Assembly (NCBI GenBank): GCA_001464495.1
Contig: LNDZ01000011.1
Span: 1 to 48,695, forward strand
DNA: 48,695 nucleotides
Direction: 5' to 3'
DNA from: Betaproteobacteria bacterium Ga0074130
GTDB lineage: Bacteria; Pseudomonadota; Gammaproteobacteria; Burkholderiales; Rhodocyclaceae
Part shown: piece by piece, positions 38,781 to 48,597 of the stretch
Layout of the letters: each line of letters begins with the position of its first letter
Numbering within the stretch: the stretch's first letter is position 1
The notes under the pieces: generated by a model
The model's database searches: none
Seen by the model: the letters and a program-made list of their open reading frames with translations, nothing else
Told to the model about the DNA's origin: nothing
Translations under genes and position numbers: made by a program

Positions 38781-40271
38781 TCAATACGCGGTGCTGTTGA
38801 GCGCCAGTATGTCGGCGCTGCGGGCATTTACTTGCCGATACAGCGCTGCATCGTTTTGCAAGGCGGTTTCGCGGGCCGGGAAAATCTCTCCCAGCTTGCT
38901 GCGCCATTCGGCTTGGCGGCCGGCAAAGCAGCGCTCGATCAGCTCCAGCATGATGGGCACGCTAACCGACGCACCCGGCGATGCGCCCAGCAGCGCAGCA
39001 ATGCTGCCATCGCCGGCCGACACCACTTCGGTGCCGAACTGCAGGATGCCGCCACGCTTGGCATCCTTCTTGATGATCTGCACGCGCTGGCCGGCAATTT
39101 CTAGGCGCCAGTCGGCCGGGTTCATTTCCGGGTAAAGATTGCGCAGGGCGGCTAGACGGTCGTCCTGCGACTGCATCACTTCCTTGATGAGGTAGCGCGT
39201 CAGATCCATATTGTCGCGGGCGACGGCCAGCATCGGGCCGATATTGCCAGGGCGCACTGAGCAGAACAGGTCAAGGTAGGAGCCAAACTTGAGGAACTTG
39301 GTGCTGAAACCCGCATAGGGGCCAAACAGCAATGCTGTCTTGCCATCCACCACGCGCGTGTCGAGATGCGGCACCGACATGGGCGGGGCACCAACAGCGG
39401 CCCTGCTATACACCTTAGCGTGGTGTTTCGAGACCACCGCCGGATTGTCGCAACGCAGCCATTGGCCGCTGACGGGGAAGCCGCCGTAACCCTTACCTTC
39501 CGGGATGCCCGACATCTGTAGCAAGGGCAGGGCAGCGCCACCGCCGCCGAGGAAAACAAAGCGGGCTTGTACGTGGCGTAGCGCACCGGATTTTGTGTGC
39601 TTGATGGTGACGCGCCAGCCATCTGCGTTGCGGTCCAGGCCGATCACGCGCTGTTGGCAGGTGACGCGTGCATTGTTCTGCCGCGCCAAGTGCGCCAGCA
39701 GTTGCGTGGTCAGGCTGCCGAAGTTCACATCGGTACCGGTTTGCACGCGCGTCGCGGCAATCTTCTCGTTCGGGTTGCGCCCCTGCATCGTCAAGGGCAT
39801 CCACTCTGCCATCAAAGCGCGATCTTCCGTATGCACCATCGAGGCAAAGAAGTGATGCTGCGATAGTGCTTCGTAACGCTTGCGTAGGAAGGACGTGTCC
39901 TTTTCACCGGACACAAAGCTCAGATGCGGTGTCGGATTGATGAATTCTTTGGGGGAACCAAACGTGCCTTTAGCGACCAAGTGCGACCAGAATTGCTTTG
40001 ACACTTCAAACTGGCTGTTGATCTGCACTGCCTTCTTGATATCAACCGAGCCATCGGACGCTTGCGGGGTGTAATTCAGCTCGCACAAGCCGGCGTGGCC
40101 GGTACCTGCGTTATTCCACGGGTTAGAGCTTTCCACAGCACCCGAATCGCCTTGCTCAACAACCTCCAGCGCCATACCGGGGTCGAGCTCCTTGAGCAAT
40201 ACTGCCAAAGTGGCACTCATGATGCCTGCGCCCACCAGAAGGGCATCCACGGTTTCGATGTTATGTGCCAT
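38781..40271 (-). CDS. mqo: Malate:quinone oxidoreductase
   Basis: Membrane-associated FAD enzyme oxidising malate to oxaloacetate with electrons passed to quinone. 496 aa is the family length. It has the N-terminal dinucleotide-binding motif [19 protein letters not shown] and family motifs [20 protein letters not shown] and [20 protein letters not shown]; later come [12 protein letters not shown] and [15 protein letters not shown]. An exact TATAAT on the minus strand at 40424-40429 suggests a promoter with a leader of about 145 bases. The rest of the 40272-40500 gap holds nothing else recognised. Confidence 0.97.
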   Translation of the reverse strand: MAHNIETVDALLVGAGIMSATLAVLLKELDPGMALEVVEQGDSGAVESSNPWNNAGTGHAGLCELNYTPQASDGSVDIKKAVQINSQFEVSKQFWSHLVAKGTFGSPKEFINPTPHLSFVSGEKDTSFLRKRYEALSQHHFFASMVHTEDRALMAEWMPLTMQGRNPNEKIAATRVQTGTDVNFGSLTTQLLAHLARQNNARVTCQQRVIGLDRNADGWRVTIKHTKSGALRHVQARFVFLGGGGAALPLLQMSGIPEGKGYGGFPVSGQWLRCDNPAVVSKHHAKVYSRAAVGAPPMSVPHLDTRVVDGKTALLFGPYAGFSTKFLKFGSYLDLFCSVRPGNIGPMLAVARDNMDLTRYLIKEVMQSQDDRLAALRNLYPEMNPADWRLEIAGQRVQIIKKDAKRGGILQFGTEVVSAGDGSIAALLGASPGASVSVPIMLELIERCFAGRQAEWRSKLGEIFPARETALQNDAALYRQVNARSADILALNSTAY

Positions 40272-40423
40272 TTGCGCGTGATTGAGGTGGGTGAAACAGG
40301 GATCAACAAGCGGCAGCTAATAGCGCCTGCAAGCGGCGAGCTTTCGCGTCGATCGTAGATAAAGTGGACATCGTTTTAGCGGCTGGCGAGCTAAACCTTC
40401 TGTGCCAACCACAAGTTGCCGCA

Positions 40424-40429
40424 ATTATA
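40424..40429 (-). promoter_or_regulatory. Exact TATAAT, candidate -10 of mqo
   Basis: Perfect -10 hexamer on the minus strand about 150 bases before the mqo start. The -35 position (AATGAG) is poor, so it is tentative. Confidence 0.3.
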
Positions 40430-40500
40430 ACAAAGCCTCATCCATACTCATTTTTCAGAGTCGTGATGTGCTACGTCTTGCAAAGGCAAAGCGCGTCAGC

Positions 40501-41643
40501 CTAGCCCAGCCCGGTTTCTGTGGCCACATCGCGGGTCGATTCGCGATAGCGTTGCACCTTATGATGCTCAACTTTTTCTGAGTACATCATGGTGTCAGCA
40601 GCTGACATCAGTTTGTCCGGCGTTGTTTCGGGCAGGCTGGAGGCCCAGCCTACGCTGGCTGAGATGAATGCATCAGGGGCGATTTCAACCTCCCGCAGAT
40701 AGCGGGTCAAGTCATAAGCGTAATTTTCCAGCACCTTGGTGGGTACATTGGGGCAGATCAGCACAAATTCGTCGCCTCCAAGACGCCCTGGGCTCCAGTC
40801 GCGGGGGCACCAGTCAATAAGCTTCTGAGCGACATCCACCAATGCTTTGTCACCCATGGCATGGCCATGCTGGTCGTTAATAGCCTTGAAGCCGTTCAGA
40901 TCGAGCAGCAGGACGCCGATTGGTCTTTGCTTGCCGCGTGCGGCAATGATTTCCCGATCCAGCTTGCGATAGATCCCCGTACGGTTGAGTAGGCCAGTGA
41001 GGTTGTCCGTAATGGATGAACGATCCGCCTTTTTGCGTTCTCGATGCATACCCATCAGGATGACGCCGAAGTTGATGAGCGACAGCAGGAAGGCCAGCGT
41101 CTGCGCAAAGCGTAACTTGCCAACAACATCGACCGACTGCTTTTCCAGCGCATTGGTGAGCTGGTTCATCGACTCCAGAATGGTCTGGTTATTGGCTACT
41201 AGAAAAGCTGAGAACGCTTGCAGGGATTTTGGATCGTTGGGCAGGTGCTCATAGTTGCCTACTAGCGCCAGTACCTTATCCACGGGTTCCATCGCCGTGC
41301 CATGTACGCGATCCAGAACCACCGGCTGGCCCGCACCGCCACGCGCCTTGCCGCCCTTGGCAAAGGCGCGCAAGGTTTCAAGGAAAAGTTCGTAGGCGGC
41401 ATTGGCCTCTTTGACCGCAGCCGTGCGCAGTGGAAGGGCGTTTTTTTCGTTGGTGGCAATGAGCACAGCCTTGGTCGCGCGTTGTGACAACATGCGCTGA
41501 CGGCCGGCTAGATTGATGGCGACCGCATCTTTCTCGACTTGCCGGGAGATTTTGTAGCTAAAAGCCAGGGTGCCAAAATCCAGCACGACGAACAGCGCGA
41601 TAGCCAGCATCAAGCGCTTGTTCCCCGAGAAGAATGTATTCAC
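40501..41643 (-). CDS. Diguanylate cyclase with PilJ/NarX-type periplasmic sensor
   Basis: 380 aa. A helix (about 11-30), a periplasmic helical domain (about 32-180) starting with AINLAGRQRMLSQRATKAVL, a second helix (about 183-203), and a GGDEF domain (about 215-370) with the active-site motif LGGDEF. The N-terminal segment is the PilJ-type four-helix sensor, similar to the P-box region of NarX nitrate sensors. DNLTGLLNRTGIYRKL marks the start of the cyclase domain. The product-inhibition RxxD is absent (the residues before GGDEF are PRDWSPGRL), so it may escape feedback. Single gene, with tRNA-Val upstream on the same strand. Confidence 0.92.
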   Translation of the reverse strand: MNTFFSGNKRLMLAIALFVVLDFGTLAFSYKISRQVEKDAVAINLAGRQRMLSQRATKAVLIATNEKNALPLRTAAVKEANAAYELFLETLRAFAKGGKARGGAGQPVVLDRVHGTAMEPVDKVLALVGNYEHLPNDPKSLQAFSAFLVANNQTILESMNQLTNALEKQSVDVVGKLRFAQTLAFLLSLINFGVILMGMHRERKKADRSSITDNLTGLLNRTGIYRKLDREIIAARGKQRPIGVLLLDLNGFKAINDQHGHAMGDKALVDVAQKLIDWCPRDWSPGRLGGDEFVLICPNVPTKVLENYAYDLTRYLREVEIAPDAFISASVGWASSLPETTPDKLMSAADTMMYSEKVEHHKVQRYRESTRDVATETGLG

Positions 41644-41798
41644 TGGCGACTCCTGAATCTGGTGCCTGGTGTCAGTTCGCGCAGTGTGGGTTTAGGCGTT
41701 GGCAGCAGGGGGGATGCAATGAAGCGATGCAAAACGTACGTATCATGCAAAAAAACCAGACGATTTTCATCATCTGGTCTTCAGAGCTTTCTAAAATC

Positions 41799-41873
41799 TG
41801 GTGGGCGGTACTGGGATCGAACCAGTGACCCCTGCCGTGTGAAGGCAGTGCTCTACCGCTGAGCTAACCGCCC
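41799..41873 (-). tRNA. tRNA-Val (anticodon CAC)
   Basis: 75 bases including an encoded CCA. Acceptor GGGCGGT pairs with ACCGCCC, the D arm contains AGCTCAGCGGTAGAGC, the anticodon arm is CTGCC-TTCACAC-GGCAG with anticodon CAC, and the T arm has GGTTCGATCC. It reads GUG valine codons. Confidence 0.96.
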
Positions 41874-41917
41874 AATCTTCGGTTTCGGCGCTGCCAAAAC
41901 CGCGATTGAGGGCGCGA

Positions 41918-41946
41918 ATTAGACCATACCGTGCGGTTTTGGTCAA
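41918..41946 (-). promoter_or_regulatory. Promoter of tRNA-Val
   Basis: On the minus strand TTGACC (41941-41946), 17 bases, TCTAAT (41918-41923), then a GC-rich stretch (TCGCGCCC) like stringently controlled stable-RNA promoters. Transcription would start about 38 bases before the mature tRNA. Confidence 0.7.
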
Positions 41947-42016
41947 TCGTCGGGCCAGCGCATGCAGTAAAATGCACGGCTTTGCTGCATCAGCATTCAC
42001 CTACTCGTCTCCGACC

Positions 42017-43408
42017 ATGACCGTTCGCACCCGTTTTGCCCCCAGCCCCACCGGTTTTTTGCATATTGGCGGCGCCCGTACTGCGCTGTTCTCGTGGGCT
42101 TATGCCCGTCGCCATGGCGGCACGTTCATCCTGCGTATTGAAGATACCGACGTTGCCCGCTCCACGCCAGAGGCTGTGCAGGCCATTATCGACGGCATGA
42201 ACTGGCTCGGTCTTGCGCATGACGAAGGCCCGTTCTATCAGATGCAGCGCATGGACCGCTACAAGGAAGTCATCGGCCAGATGCTTGCGGCTGGTACCGC
42301 CTATTACTGCTACACCTCCAAGGAGGAGTTGGACGCGCTGCGTGCCGAGCAAGAGGCCAAGAAAGAAAAGCCGCGCTATGACGGGCGCTGGCGCCCAGAA
42401 GCCGGCAAGACTTTGCCGGCTGTCCCCGCAGGCATTGAGCCTGTGGTGCGTTTCAAGAACCCGACCAGCGGCGTCGTCGCTTGGGATGATCAGGTCAAAG
42501 GTCGCATTGAAATTAGCAATACCGAGCTTGATGACTTCATCATCGCCCGCGCCGACGGCACGCCGACTTATAACTTCTGCGTGGTCGTGGATGACTGGGA
42601 TATGGGCATCACCCATGTGATCCGTGGTGACGACCATGTGAACAATACCCCGCGCCAGATCAATGTACTCGCCGCTCTCGGCGCGACCGTGCCGCAATAC
42701 GCCCATCTATCAATGATCCTCGGTGATGACGGGCAGAAGCTCTCCAAGCGCCACGGTGCCGTGAGCGTGATGCAGTACGACGAAGAAGGCTATCTGCCTG
42801 AGGCTGTGCTCAACTATTTGGCCCGCCTCGGTTGGTCGCACGGTGATGAAGAATTGTTCAGCATGGAGCAGTTTGTGCAGTGGTTTGATCTCGACCACAT
42901 CACCGCCTCCGCCGCCCAGTTCAACACCGAAAAGCTCAACTGGCTGAATGCCCAATATCTTAAGCAGGCCGACAATGCCCGTCTCGCTGCTGAAGTGAAG
43001 CAGCGTTTGCAGAAGCAGGGCGTCGATACCGCCGCCGTGCAAGATATGGAGCGTGTTATCGGACTGTACAAAGAGCGCGTCAATAGCCTGAATGAGCTGG
43101 CCGATGCTATTCACCCCTTCTGCGTGGTGGTGCATGCCTCCGCCGATGTGCAAGCACAGCATTTGACCGATGCCGCCAAAGCCACGCTAGCAACCCTTAA
43201 GGCCAAGCTCACGGCCGTGAGTGAATGGATTGCCCCCAACCTGAACGCCGCGATCAAGGAGACAGTTGCTGAACACGCCGTCAAGATGCCGGCTGTGGCG
43301 ATTCCGCTGCGCGTGGTGCTGCTCGGACAGCCACAATCACCGTCGATTGATCAGGTGCTGGAGGTCATGGGCCGTGAAGGTGTGCTTGCCCGTCTGCAGT
43401 CGGTCTAA
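42017..43408 (+). CDS. gltX: Glutamyl-tRNA synthetase
   Basis: Class I synthetase charging tRNA-Glu. The HIGH-type motif [11 protein letters not shown] is at residues 14-24 and KLSKRHG near 240. [13 protein letters not shown] and [20 protein letters not shown] are family-typical. The C-terminal helical anticodon-binding region is complete (463 aa). The ATG at 42017 ([13 protein letters not shown]) is the normal start; the longer frame to 41906 crosses the tRNA promoter. Followed by an intrinsic terminator. Confidence 0.97.
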   Translation: MTVRTRFAPSPTGFLHIGGARTALFSWAYARRHGGTFILRIEDTDVARSTPEAVQAIIDGMNWLGLAHDEGPFYQMQRMDRYKEVIGQMLAAGTAYYCYTSKEELDALRAEQEAKKEKPRYDGRWRPEAGKTLPAVPAGIEPVVRFKNPTSGVVAWDDQVKGRIEISNTELDDFIIARADGTPTYNFCVVVDDWDMGITHVIRGDDHVNNTPRQINVLAALGATVPQYAHLSMILGDDGQKLSKRHGAVSVMQYDEEGYLPEAVLNYLARLGWSHGDEELFSMEQFVQWFDLDHITASAAQFNTEKLNWLNAQYLKQADNARLAAEVKQRLQKQGVDTAAVQDMERVIGLYKERVNSLNELADAIHPFCVVVHASADVQAQHLTDAAKATLATLKAKLTAVSEWIAPNLNAAIKETVAEHAVKMPAVAIPLRVVLLGQPQSPSIDQVLEVMGREGVLARLQSV

Positions 43409-43435
43409 GTCGACCAAGGTCTATCTAGACACCCT

Positions 43436-43463
43436 AAAAGCCGGCCGCTGTGCCGGCTTTTTT
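43436..43463 (+). terminator. Intrinsic terminator of gltX
   Basis: Stem GCCGGC (43440-43445 with 43452-43457), extended by A-T pairs to AAAAGCCGGC / GCCGGCTTTT, with loop CGCTGT and a run of six T. Confidence 0.9.
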
Positions 43464-43612
43464 GTTCCCGCTTATTTTGCGGACGCGCCTAGGCAAATGC
43501 CATGGCTTTGCAATGTAATGCCGAATTACCTCGCTGCTCAAGGGTTTAGCGCCAGTGTGCTAGCGCGTGCCTGCGTCATAATCGCCGTATCCTTAATTTG
43601 CTTCACCCCACC

Positions 43613-44701
43613 ATGACCAACCCGCGCTCTGACCGTGTGCTTGCCATTCTTGCCCTGACGTTGCTTGGGGGCGGCTGTCTGTGGGTACTGTGGCCCTTTC
43701 TCACGGCGCTGTTGTGGGCGGCGATTCTGGCCTCAACCAGCTGGCCGGCTTTCCTGTGGCTGGATCGTGTCGTCGGTAACCGCCGCAGCTTGGCGGCCAC
43801 ACTGATGACCTTGCTGGTGACACTGGTTGTGCTGGTGCCTGTGGTGGCTGTTGCAATGGGCTTAGCGGATAACGTGAGAGAGCTTACGCGTGCTGCCTCT
43901 GGGCTCATCAAAGATGGCTTGCCCGATGCGCCGAGTTGGATGGTCAGTCTGCCCGTTGTTGGCGACACCATTCATAACTATTGGCAACAGTTTGCACACG
44001 ATGGCCACCGACTCATGCTGGAGTTGGAGAAGTACGCAGGCCCAGCCCAAAGCGCAGCATTGCTGGGCGGCCGCATGTTGGGCAAGGGCGTTGTGGACAT
44101 TGGCTTGTCGGTTTTTCTGGCCTTCTTTTTCTTTCTCTACGGCGAAGGGCTGGCAACCCGCCTAAGCATTGCGCTTGAGCGTCTTGCCGGCACGCGCGGC
44201 ACTTACTTAATGGGCATTGCGCGTGGCACGGTGACTGGCGTGATCTACGGCATTCTCGGTACCGCATTGGCACAAGGCATTCTGGCAGCCATTGGCTTTG
44301 CTATCGCGGGCGTGCCCGGCGCCGTGTTGATGGGGGTGGGTACATTTTTCCTCTCCGTGATTCCGGTGGGACCACCGCTCATCTGGGGTGGCGTTGCCAT
44401 CTGGCTGTTTCAGCAGGGCGAGCCGGGCTGGGCAGTGTTCGTTGCGATCTGGGGTTTCTTTGTCGTCAGCATGGTGGATAACGTCATCAAGCCCTTCATC
44501 ATCAGCCGTGGCTCCAGCCTGCCGTTTGCCATTGTGTTTCTTGGCGTACTCGGTGGCGTGCTGGCCTTTGGCGTCATTGGGCTTTTCATCGGCCCAACCT
44601 TGCTGGCCGTTGGGTATCGACTCATGATTGAGTGGACGACGAACAATCCAAGCCCCGGCATGGTTGATGATGGTTCACAGTCGCTAGACGAGGCTCAGTA
44701 A
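43613..44701 (+). CDS. AI-2E family (PerM-like) membrane permease
   Basis: 362 aa with about eight membrane helices, matching the AI-2E/PerM family by WPFLTALLWAAILA near the start, GLSVFLAFFFFLYGEG, FFLSVIPVGPPLIWGG and MVDNVIKPFIISRGSSLP. Members are linked to export of autoinducer-2 or sodium/proton exchange; the substrate here cannot be told. The ATG at 43613 is preferred to an in-frame TTG at 43598. A CATAAT about 35 bases upstream may be its -10. The stop is one base before the next ATG, so the pair is coupled. Confidence 0.88.
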   Translation: MTNPRSDRVLAILALTLLGGGCLWVLWPFLTALLWAAILASTSWPAFLWLDRVVGNRRSLAATLMTLLVTLVVLVPVVAVAMGLADNVRELTRAASGLIKDGLPDAPSWMVSLPVVGDTIHNYWQQFAHDGHRLMLELEKYAGPAQSAALLGGRMLGKGVVDIGLSVFLAFFFFLYGEGLATRLSIALERLAGTRGTYLMGIARGTVTGVIYGILGTALAQGILAAIGFAIAGVPGAVLMGVGTFFLSVIPVGPPLIWGGVAIWLFQQGEPGWAVFVAIWGFFVVSMVDNVIKPFIISRGSSLPFAIVFLGVLGGVLAFGVIGLFIGPTLLAVGYRLMIEWTTNNPSPGMVDDGSQSLDEAQ

Positions 44702-44702
44702 C

Positions 44703-45845
44703 ATGCTATCGACGGATTCCTCATCACGGATCACTGCCATTGACACCCTGCGCGGGTTTGTCATGGCACTCATGCTGGTGGATCATGTCCGCGAATATTT
44801 CTACCTGCATCTTCAGGTGCCGGACCCCATGCTGATTAGCAGCACGCCACCTGAATTGTTTTTCACCCGCCTGACCAGCCATTTCTGCGCGCCAATTTTT
44901 GTTTTGCTCACAGGCTTGGGCGCTTGGCTTTACGGGAATAAAGCCGGAAGAAGCCGTGCTGATGTTTCTGCTTATCTTTTCAAGCGTGGGCTTTTTCTTG
45001 TTGCCTTAGAGCTCACCGTCATTAACTTTGCGTGGAGCTTTGCTTTCCCGCCGTCCATCCTTTACTTGCAAGTTATTTGGGCAATTGGCTTGTCGATGGT
45101 CGCGTTGGCAGCCTTGTTATGGCTACCCTATCCGGCTCAGATTGCCTGCGCCTTGCTTATTATCTGCGGCCACAACACCTTGGATGTCATCCAATTTCAA
45201 GCGGGGGAGTGGGGCTTTATTCCATGGGCCATTCTTCATGACCGCAGTGTTATTGAGGTCAGCGCCACCCTCAAGCTCCGCACCTCGTATCCGGTGCTGC
45301 CGTGGGTTGGCGTCATTCTGCTTGGCTATGCCTTAGGGCCTCTGTATCGCTCAAGCATTGCCGCTCATTATCGTCAGCGGTGGCTTACCCGCATCGGCGC
45401 AGGCATGCTCATGGTCTTTTTTGCATTGCGCAGCTGGAATGTCTATGGCGACCATCCGCGGGCTCAAGACGGCGCGGCGCTTGAATGGGTGATGTCCTAC
45501 CTTAATGTAACTAAATATCCACCCTCGCTACTCTTCCTAGCACTGACACTGGGTGTCGGGTTGATCCTGCTCGCATGGTTTGAGCGCAAGCAGCCTTTGC
45601 AGCCTCTGCTCCAATTGGGGCGAGTGCCAATGTTCTTTTACACCCTGCATCTTTACGCGCTCCATTGCCTTTACCTCGTCTTTAATGCGCTATATGGCGC
45701 TAACCAAGGCAGCCGGTTTGGGTTTGCAGAGGTCTGGCAACTATGGCTATGTGCAATTGTGCTTCTCTGCATTTTGTACTTCCCCTGCCGATGGTTTGCC
45801 CAGTACAAGCAGCGCAGCCGTGCGCCGTGGACGAGCTATTTCTAA
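44703..45845 (+). CDS. DUF1624-like membrane protein (acyltransferase-type)
   Basis: 380-aa integral membrane protein with about ten helices. The opening RITAIDTLRGFVMALMLVDH is the hallmark of the DUF1624/heparan-glucosaminide acetyltransferase-like group, which is thought to move acyl groups across the membrane. Other conserved-looking parts are LTSHFCAPIFVLLTGLGAWL, YPVLPWVGVILLGYALG and FYTLHLYALHCLYL. It is coupled to the permease before it by a one-base gap. Substrate unknown. Confidence 0.82.
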   Translation: MLSTDSSSRITAIDTLRGFVMALMLVDHVREYFYLHLQVPDPMLISSTPPELFFTRLTSHFCAPIFVLLTGLGAWLYGNKAGRSRADVSAYLFKRGLFLVALELTVINFAWSFAFPPSILYLQVIWAIGLSMVALAALLWLPYPAQIACALLIICGHNTLDVIQFQAGEWGFIPWAILHDRSVIEVSATLKLRTSYPVLPWVGVILLGYALGPLYRSSIAAHYRQRWLTRIGAGMLMVFFALRSWNVYGDHPRAQDGAALEWVMSYLNVTKYPPSLLFLALTLGVGLILLAWFERKQPLQPLLQLGRVPMFFYTLHLYALHCLYLVFNALYGANQGSRFGFAEVWQLWLCAIVLLCILYFPCRWFAQYKQRSRAPWTSYF

Positions 45846-45898
45846 GGCTAGTCAGCGAGCAAAGAAGATTCATCGTGTGTCGATGATAAAATCACGCC

Positions 45899-46288
45899 AT
45901 GTCTAGGGTTCGGACTCATCTTCTTGCAGCACTGCTGATCGTTGCCACGTTTGCGGCAGCAGTACTGCCGCCGTTCGTGCATGTCTATCTGCACGACCAC
46001 AGCAAAGATGGACACTCCCTTCAAGCCTGCAGCCATTACGGGGTAAAGCTGGTTCATCTGCCGAGAATGGCCGATGAGATGGCTTCAGAGCCAACCCAGA
46101 GCCAGCTTGAACACTGCCCCTTCTGTACACAACATGCCAGCCATGCGTTACCGGCAGTCATTGTTTTTACTGAGGCAGCAGCCGATACCACTGCCGATTT
46201 TGTCCCTCCGTATTCCCTCTGGGCTCCCAGGCCTCTCATCGCCTGGCTCATGCCTGCCTCGCGCGCACCCCCCTCGCAACTCTCCTGA
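45899..46288 (+). CDS. DUF2946-family exported protein
   Basis: 129 aa with an N-terminal hydrophobic signal/anchor (about 8-30), then a His-rich stretch (HVYLHDHSKDGHS) and the DUF2946 motif HCPFCTQHASHALPA. The family is often found next to TonB receptors and copper genes and may bind metal, but its role is not established. It stands just upstream of a TonB receptor on the same strand, with 108 bases between containing two hairpins. No good Shine-Dalgarno; a TAAAAT at about 45885 could be a -10. Confidence 0.75.
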   Translation: MSRVRTHLLAALLIVATFAAAVLPPFVHVYLHDHSKDGHSLQACSHYGVKLVHLPRMADEMASEPTQSQLEHCPFCTQHASHALPAVIVFTEAAADTTADFVPPYSLWAPRPLIAWLMPASRAPPSQLS

Positions 46289-46301
46289 AATTTACGATCC
46301 C

Positions 46302-46353
46302 CATGGCGTTCCTACGCCATGAAGCCTCCTGTCGCGACTTTTGCGAGGGGAGG
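46302..46353 (+). promoter_or_regulatory. Two hairpins in the leader of the TonB receptor gene
   Basis: CATGGCG-TTCCTA-CGCCATG (46302-46321) is a perfect 7-bp stem. CCTCC/GGAGG (46325-46329 with 46349-46353) encloses TCGC/GCGA. Neither is followed by a T run. They could be processing or control elements; no known riboswitch is recognised. Confidence 0.4.
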
Positions 46354-46396
46354 TGTTTGTTATCGGACACGCGATGTCCTCAGAGAGAGTTTCAAC

Positions 46397-48451
46397 ATGA
46401 AAAGAAAAATTTTGCCCGTGGCGGTGGCTTCCGCTCTGTATTTCATCAGCCATGCAGCGAGTGCAGCTGATCCTGTGATTGTCCTTGGTGAAGTGCCTGT
46501 TAAGTCTGGGCGCGGTGGCCCGCTGCTCACCAACAACGTCCTGACGTCTGTCGACATCATGGGTGGCGACAAAGTAGAAGACAAAAACGTGATGAATAGT
46601 TGGGAGCTGGTCGGCCAGATGCCCGGCATTCAAATTACGCCCACGGCTATGGGCGCTGAGTCAGGAAAAGTGACCTTCCGTGCCTTCAATGGCGAAGGCT
46701 ATATCAACGGCATCAAGGTCTTGATCGACGGCATTCCCAGCAACGTCAATAGCGGCAACCAGCGCTTTATCGACATGATCTTCCCGCTGGAGATCGACTA
46801 TATCGAAGTCGTACGTGGCACCAATGATCCACGCTACGGCCTCCATAACATTGGCGGCAACCTCAATATTGGCACGCGTCAAGGTGGCAACTATACGGAT
46901 AGCCGCTTTACCTACGGCAGCTTCAATACGCGTGAATTACAAGTCGCTGTGGGGCGTGAGAAAGACGGCTTTGCCCAAAACTACTTCTTCGCTAAGCAGG
47001 ATTCGGATGGCTTCCGTGATCACTCAAAGTCAGAAAAGTATTCCGCAGGTGCCAAGTGGTTTGTAACGTCTGCTGATGGCCAACTCAAGACAGGCCTAGT
47101 CGTCCGCAGCTATAACCACAAGTCAGAAGCCCCCGGCTTCCTGACAGCAGGTGAGCTCAACGCTAATCGCCGCCAATCGCCTGCCAAGAACGCTAATGAT
47201 GGCGACGACCGCGATATGAAGCAGATCAGCGCGCATCTCGACTGGCAAATCACACCGGATGCCTTCTGGAGCAACAAGCTCTATTTCAACAGCTATCAAG
47301 ATGATCGCCGCGTGACCTTCACTAACTTTGCGGGCGACAATTCGCCGCGTCAGCGCCGTATCTGGGATGAGGATCAGTTTGGGTTTATCAGTACGCTGAC
47401 GTTAAGAGCCAATGACAAAGTCACCATTGATGGTGGCGTAAATGTTGAACGGCAAGATAACCGCTTTCAGCGCTTCCGCTATAACTTCAGCACACCAACC
47501 AACTTCAACGCAACACCTGCCTCGACCTCGAATGACGATACCTATACCCTCAACAATGTTGGGGCTTATGTGCAGGCAGTGATCAAGCCTATTGAGTCAC
47601 TCAAGATCATTCCTGGCATCAGAACGGATAAGTTCACAGGCGATACCCGCATCAACACCACCGGCGTAACAGCGCCATTGCAAAACTCAGGTTGGATCAA
47701 TCAACCCAAGCTAAGCATGGTGTATGACCTGAACAAGGCCACGAGTATCTACGCCAACTGGGGGCGCACCTTCCAAGTGCTCACGGGTTCGCGCGCGCCT
47801 GCCTATCTCACGCCGGGTCAAACAACGTTTAAGCCATCAATCAACACGGGTAAAGAAATTGGTGTGAAGCTCTCCCCGGCTAAAGGAACAGACTTCCGCC
47901 TTGCCCTATGGCAACAAGATGCCACGGATGAGGTCGCCAATATGCCAGCGACAGGTACAACAGTGGGGCTTGGCCAAACGCGCCGTAAAGGGATTGATTT
48001 CCAAGTGAATCACCAAGCCAGCGACAAGCTTAGCTTGTGGCTCTCGCACTCACTACAAGATGCCCGTGTTGTGAGTGCCTTCACTACAACAGGCGTTTCG
48101 CTTGCCGGTAAAGAGGTGTTTTCGACACCACGCTTTATTAGCAACGTGGGTGGTGAGTACCGTGCTTCAGAGGCTTGGCGCTTTGGCCTGCAAGGGCGAG
48201 CACAAGGGAGTTATTTCATTGATAACTTAAATGCCCAAGGTAAGTTTGGTGGTTTTGTACTGTTTGATGCCAACGTTCGCTACGCGCTCTCAAAGACCAC
48301 CAGCATTGACTTCCAAATGAAGAACATTGCCGACCGTAAGTATGAGTACGTTTGGTACGACAACTTCTTCTGGGGTGGCATTAGCGATCAACCCATGTTC
48401 TCCCCGGGCGCGGGTCGTGCTGCCTTCGTTTCCCTAAATATGAAGATGTAA
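46397..48451 (+). CDS. TonB-dependent outer-membrane receptor
   Basis: 684 aa from ATG at 46397, preceded by AGAGAG; upstream in-frame codons from 46319 lie in the leader hairpins. A signal peptide is cleaved after ASA (residue 23). A plug domain (about 30-160) includes VRGTNDPRYGLHNIGGNLNI. A 22-strand-type barrel follows, ending in the aromatic residues of GAGRAAFVSLNMKM. The substrate is not clear: siderophore, vitamin or metal complex are all possible. The last residue is Met rather than the usual Phe/Trp. The DUF2946 partner upstream suggests metal uptake (inference). Followed by a terminator. Confidence 0.92.
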   Translation: MKRKILPVAVASALYFISHAASAADPVIVLGEVPVKSGRGGPLLTNNVLTSVDIMGGDKVEDKNVMNSWELVGQMPGIQITPTAMGAESGKVTFRAFNGEGYINGIKVLIDGIPSNVNSGNQRFIDMIFPLEIDYIEVVRGTNDPRYGLHNIGGNLNIGTRQGGNYTDSRFTYGSFNTRELQVAVGREKDGFAQNYFFAKQDSDGFRDHSKSEKYSAGAKWFVTSADGQLKTGLVVRSYNHKSEAPGFLTAGELNANRRQSPAKNANDGDDRDMKQISAHLDWQITPDAFWSNKLYFNSYQDDRRVTFTNFAGDNSPRQRRIWDEDQFGFISTLTLRANDKVTIDGGVNVERQDNRFQRFRYNFSTPTNFNATPASTSNDDTYTLNNVGAYVQAVIKPIESLKIIPGIRTDKFTGDTRINTTGVTAPLQNSGWINQPKLSMVYDLNKATSIYANWGRTFQVLTGSRAPAYLTPGQTTFKPSINTGKEIGVKLSPAKGTDFRLALWQQDATDEVANMPATGTTVGLGQTRRKGIDFQVNHQASDKLSLWLSHSLQDARVVSAFTTTGVSLAGKEVFSTPRFISNVGGEYRASEAWRFGLQGRAQGSYFIDNLNAQGKFGGFVLFDANVRYALSKTTSIDFQMKNIADRKYEYVWYDNFFWGGISDQPMFSPGAGRAAFVSLNMKM

Positions 48452-48468
48452 AGATTGCCATCCCGAAC

Positions 48469-48501
48469 AAAAAAGCGCCCCAGCAATGGGGCGCTTTTTT
48501 T
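48469..48501. terminator. Bidirectional intrinsic terminator
   Basis: AAAAAAGCGCCCC (48469-48481) pairs with GGGGCGCTTTTTT (48488-48500) around AGCAAT. It can serve the TonB receptor on + and the truncated receptor on -. Confidence 0.9.
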
Positions 48502-48515
48502 GTATGGTTGGGCAG

Positions 48516-48597
48516 TTAGAAGTTGTACTTCATGCTGCCAAGCACAGTCCGTGGTGCACCGGGCACGATCTGCGCTGTACTGGTTGCCGTGTCCCAA
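48516..48597 (-). pseudogene. 3' remnant of a second TonB-dependent receptor
   Basis: Reading leftward from 48596 to the stop at 48516-48518 gives WDTATSTAQIVPGAPRTVLG then SMKYNF. GAPRT...KYNF with a terminal Phe is the standard last barrel strand of TonB receptors. The frame is cut at 48597/48598 by the end of an IS3-type element, so the gene is broken. The rest, if it survives, is beyond the element and outside the window. Confidence 0.82.

Noticed and set aside
46289..46396. Cobalamin or other riboswitch before the TonB receptor
   Set aside because: Too short and lacking a B12-box-like motif; only simple hairpins are seen.
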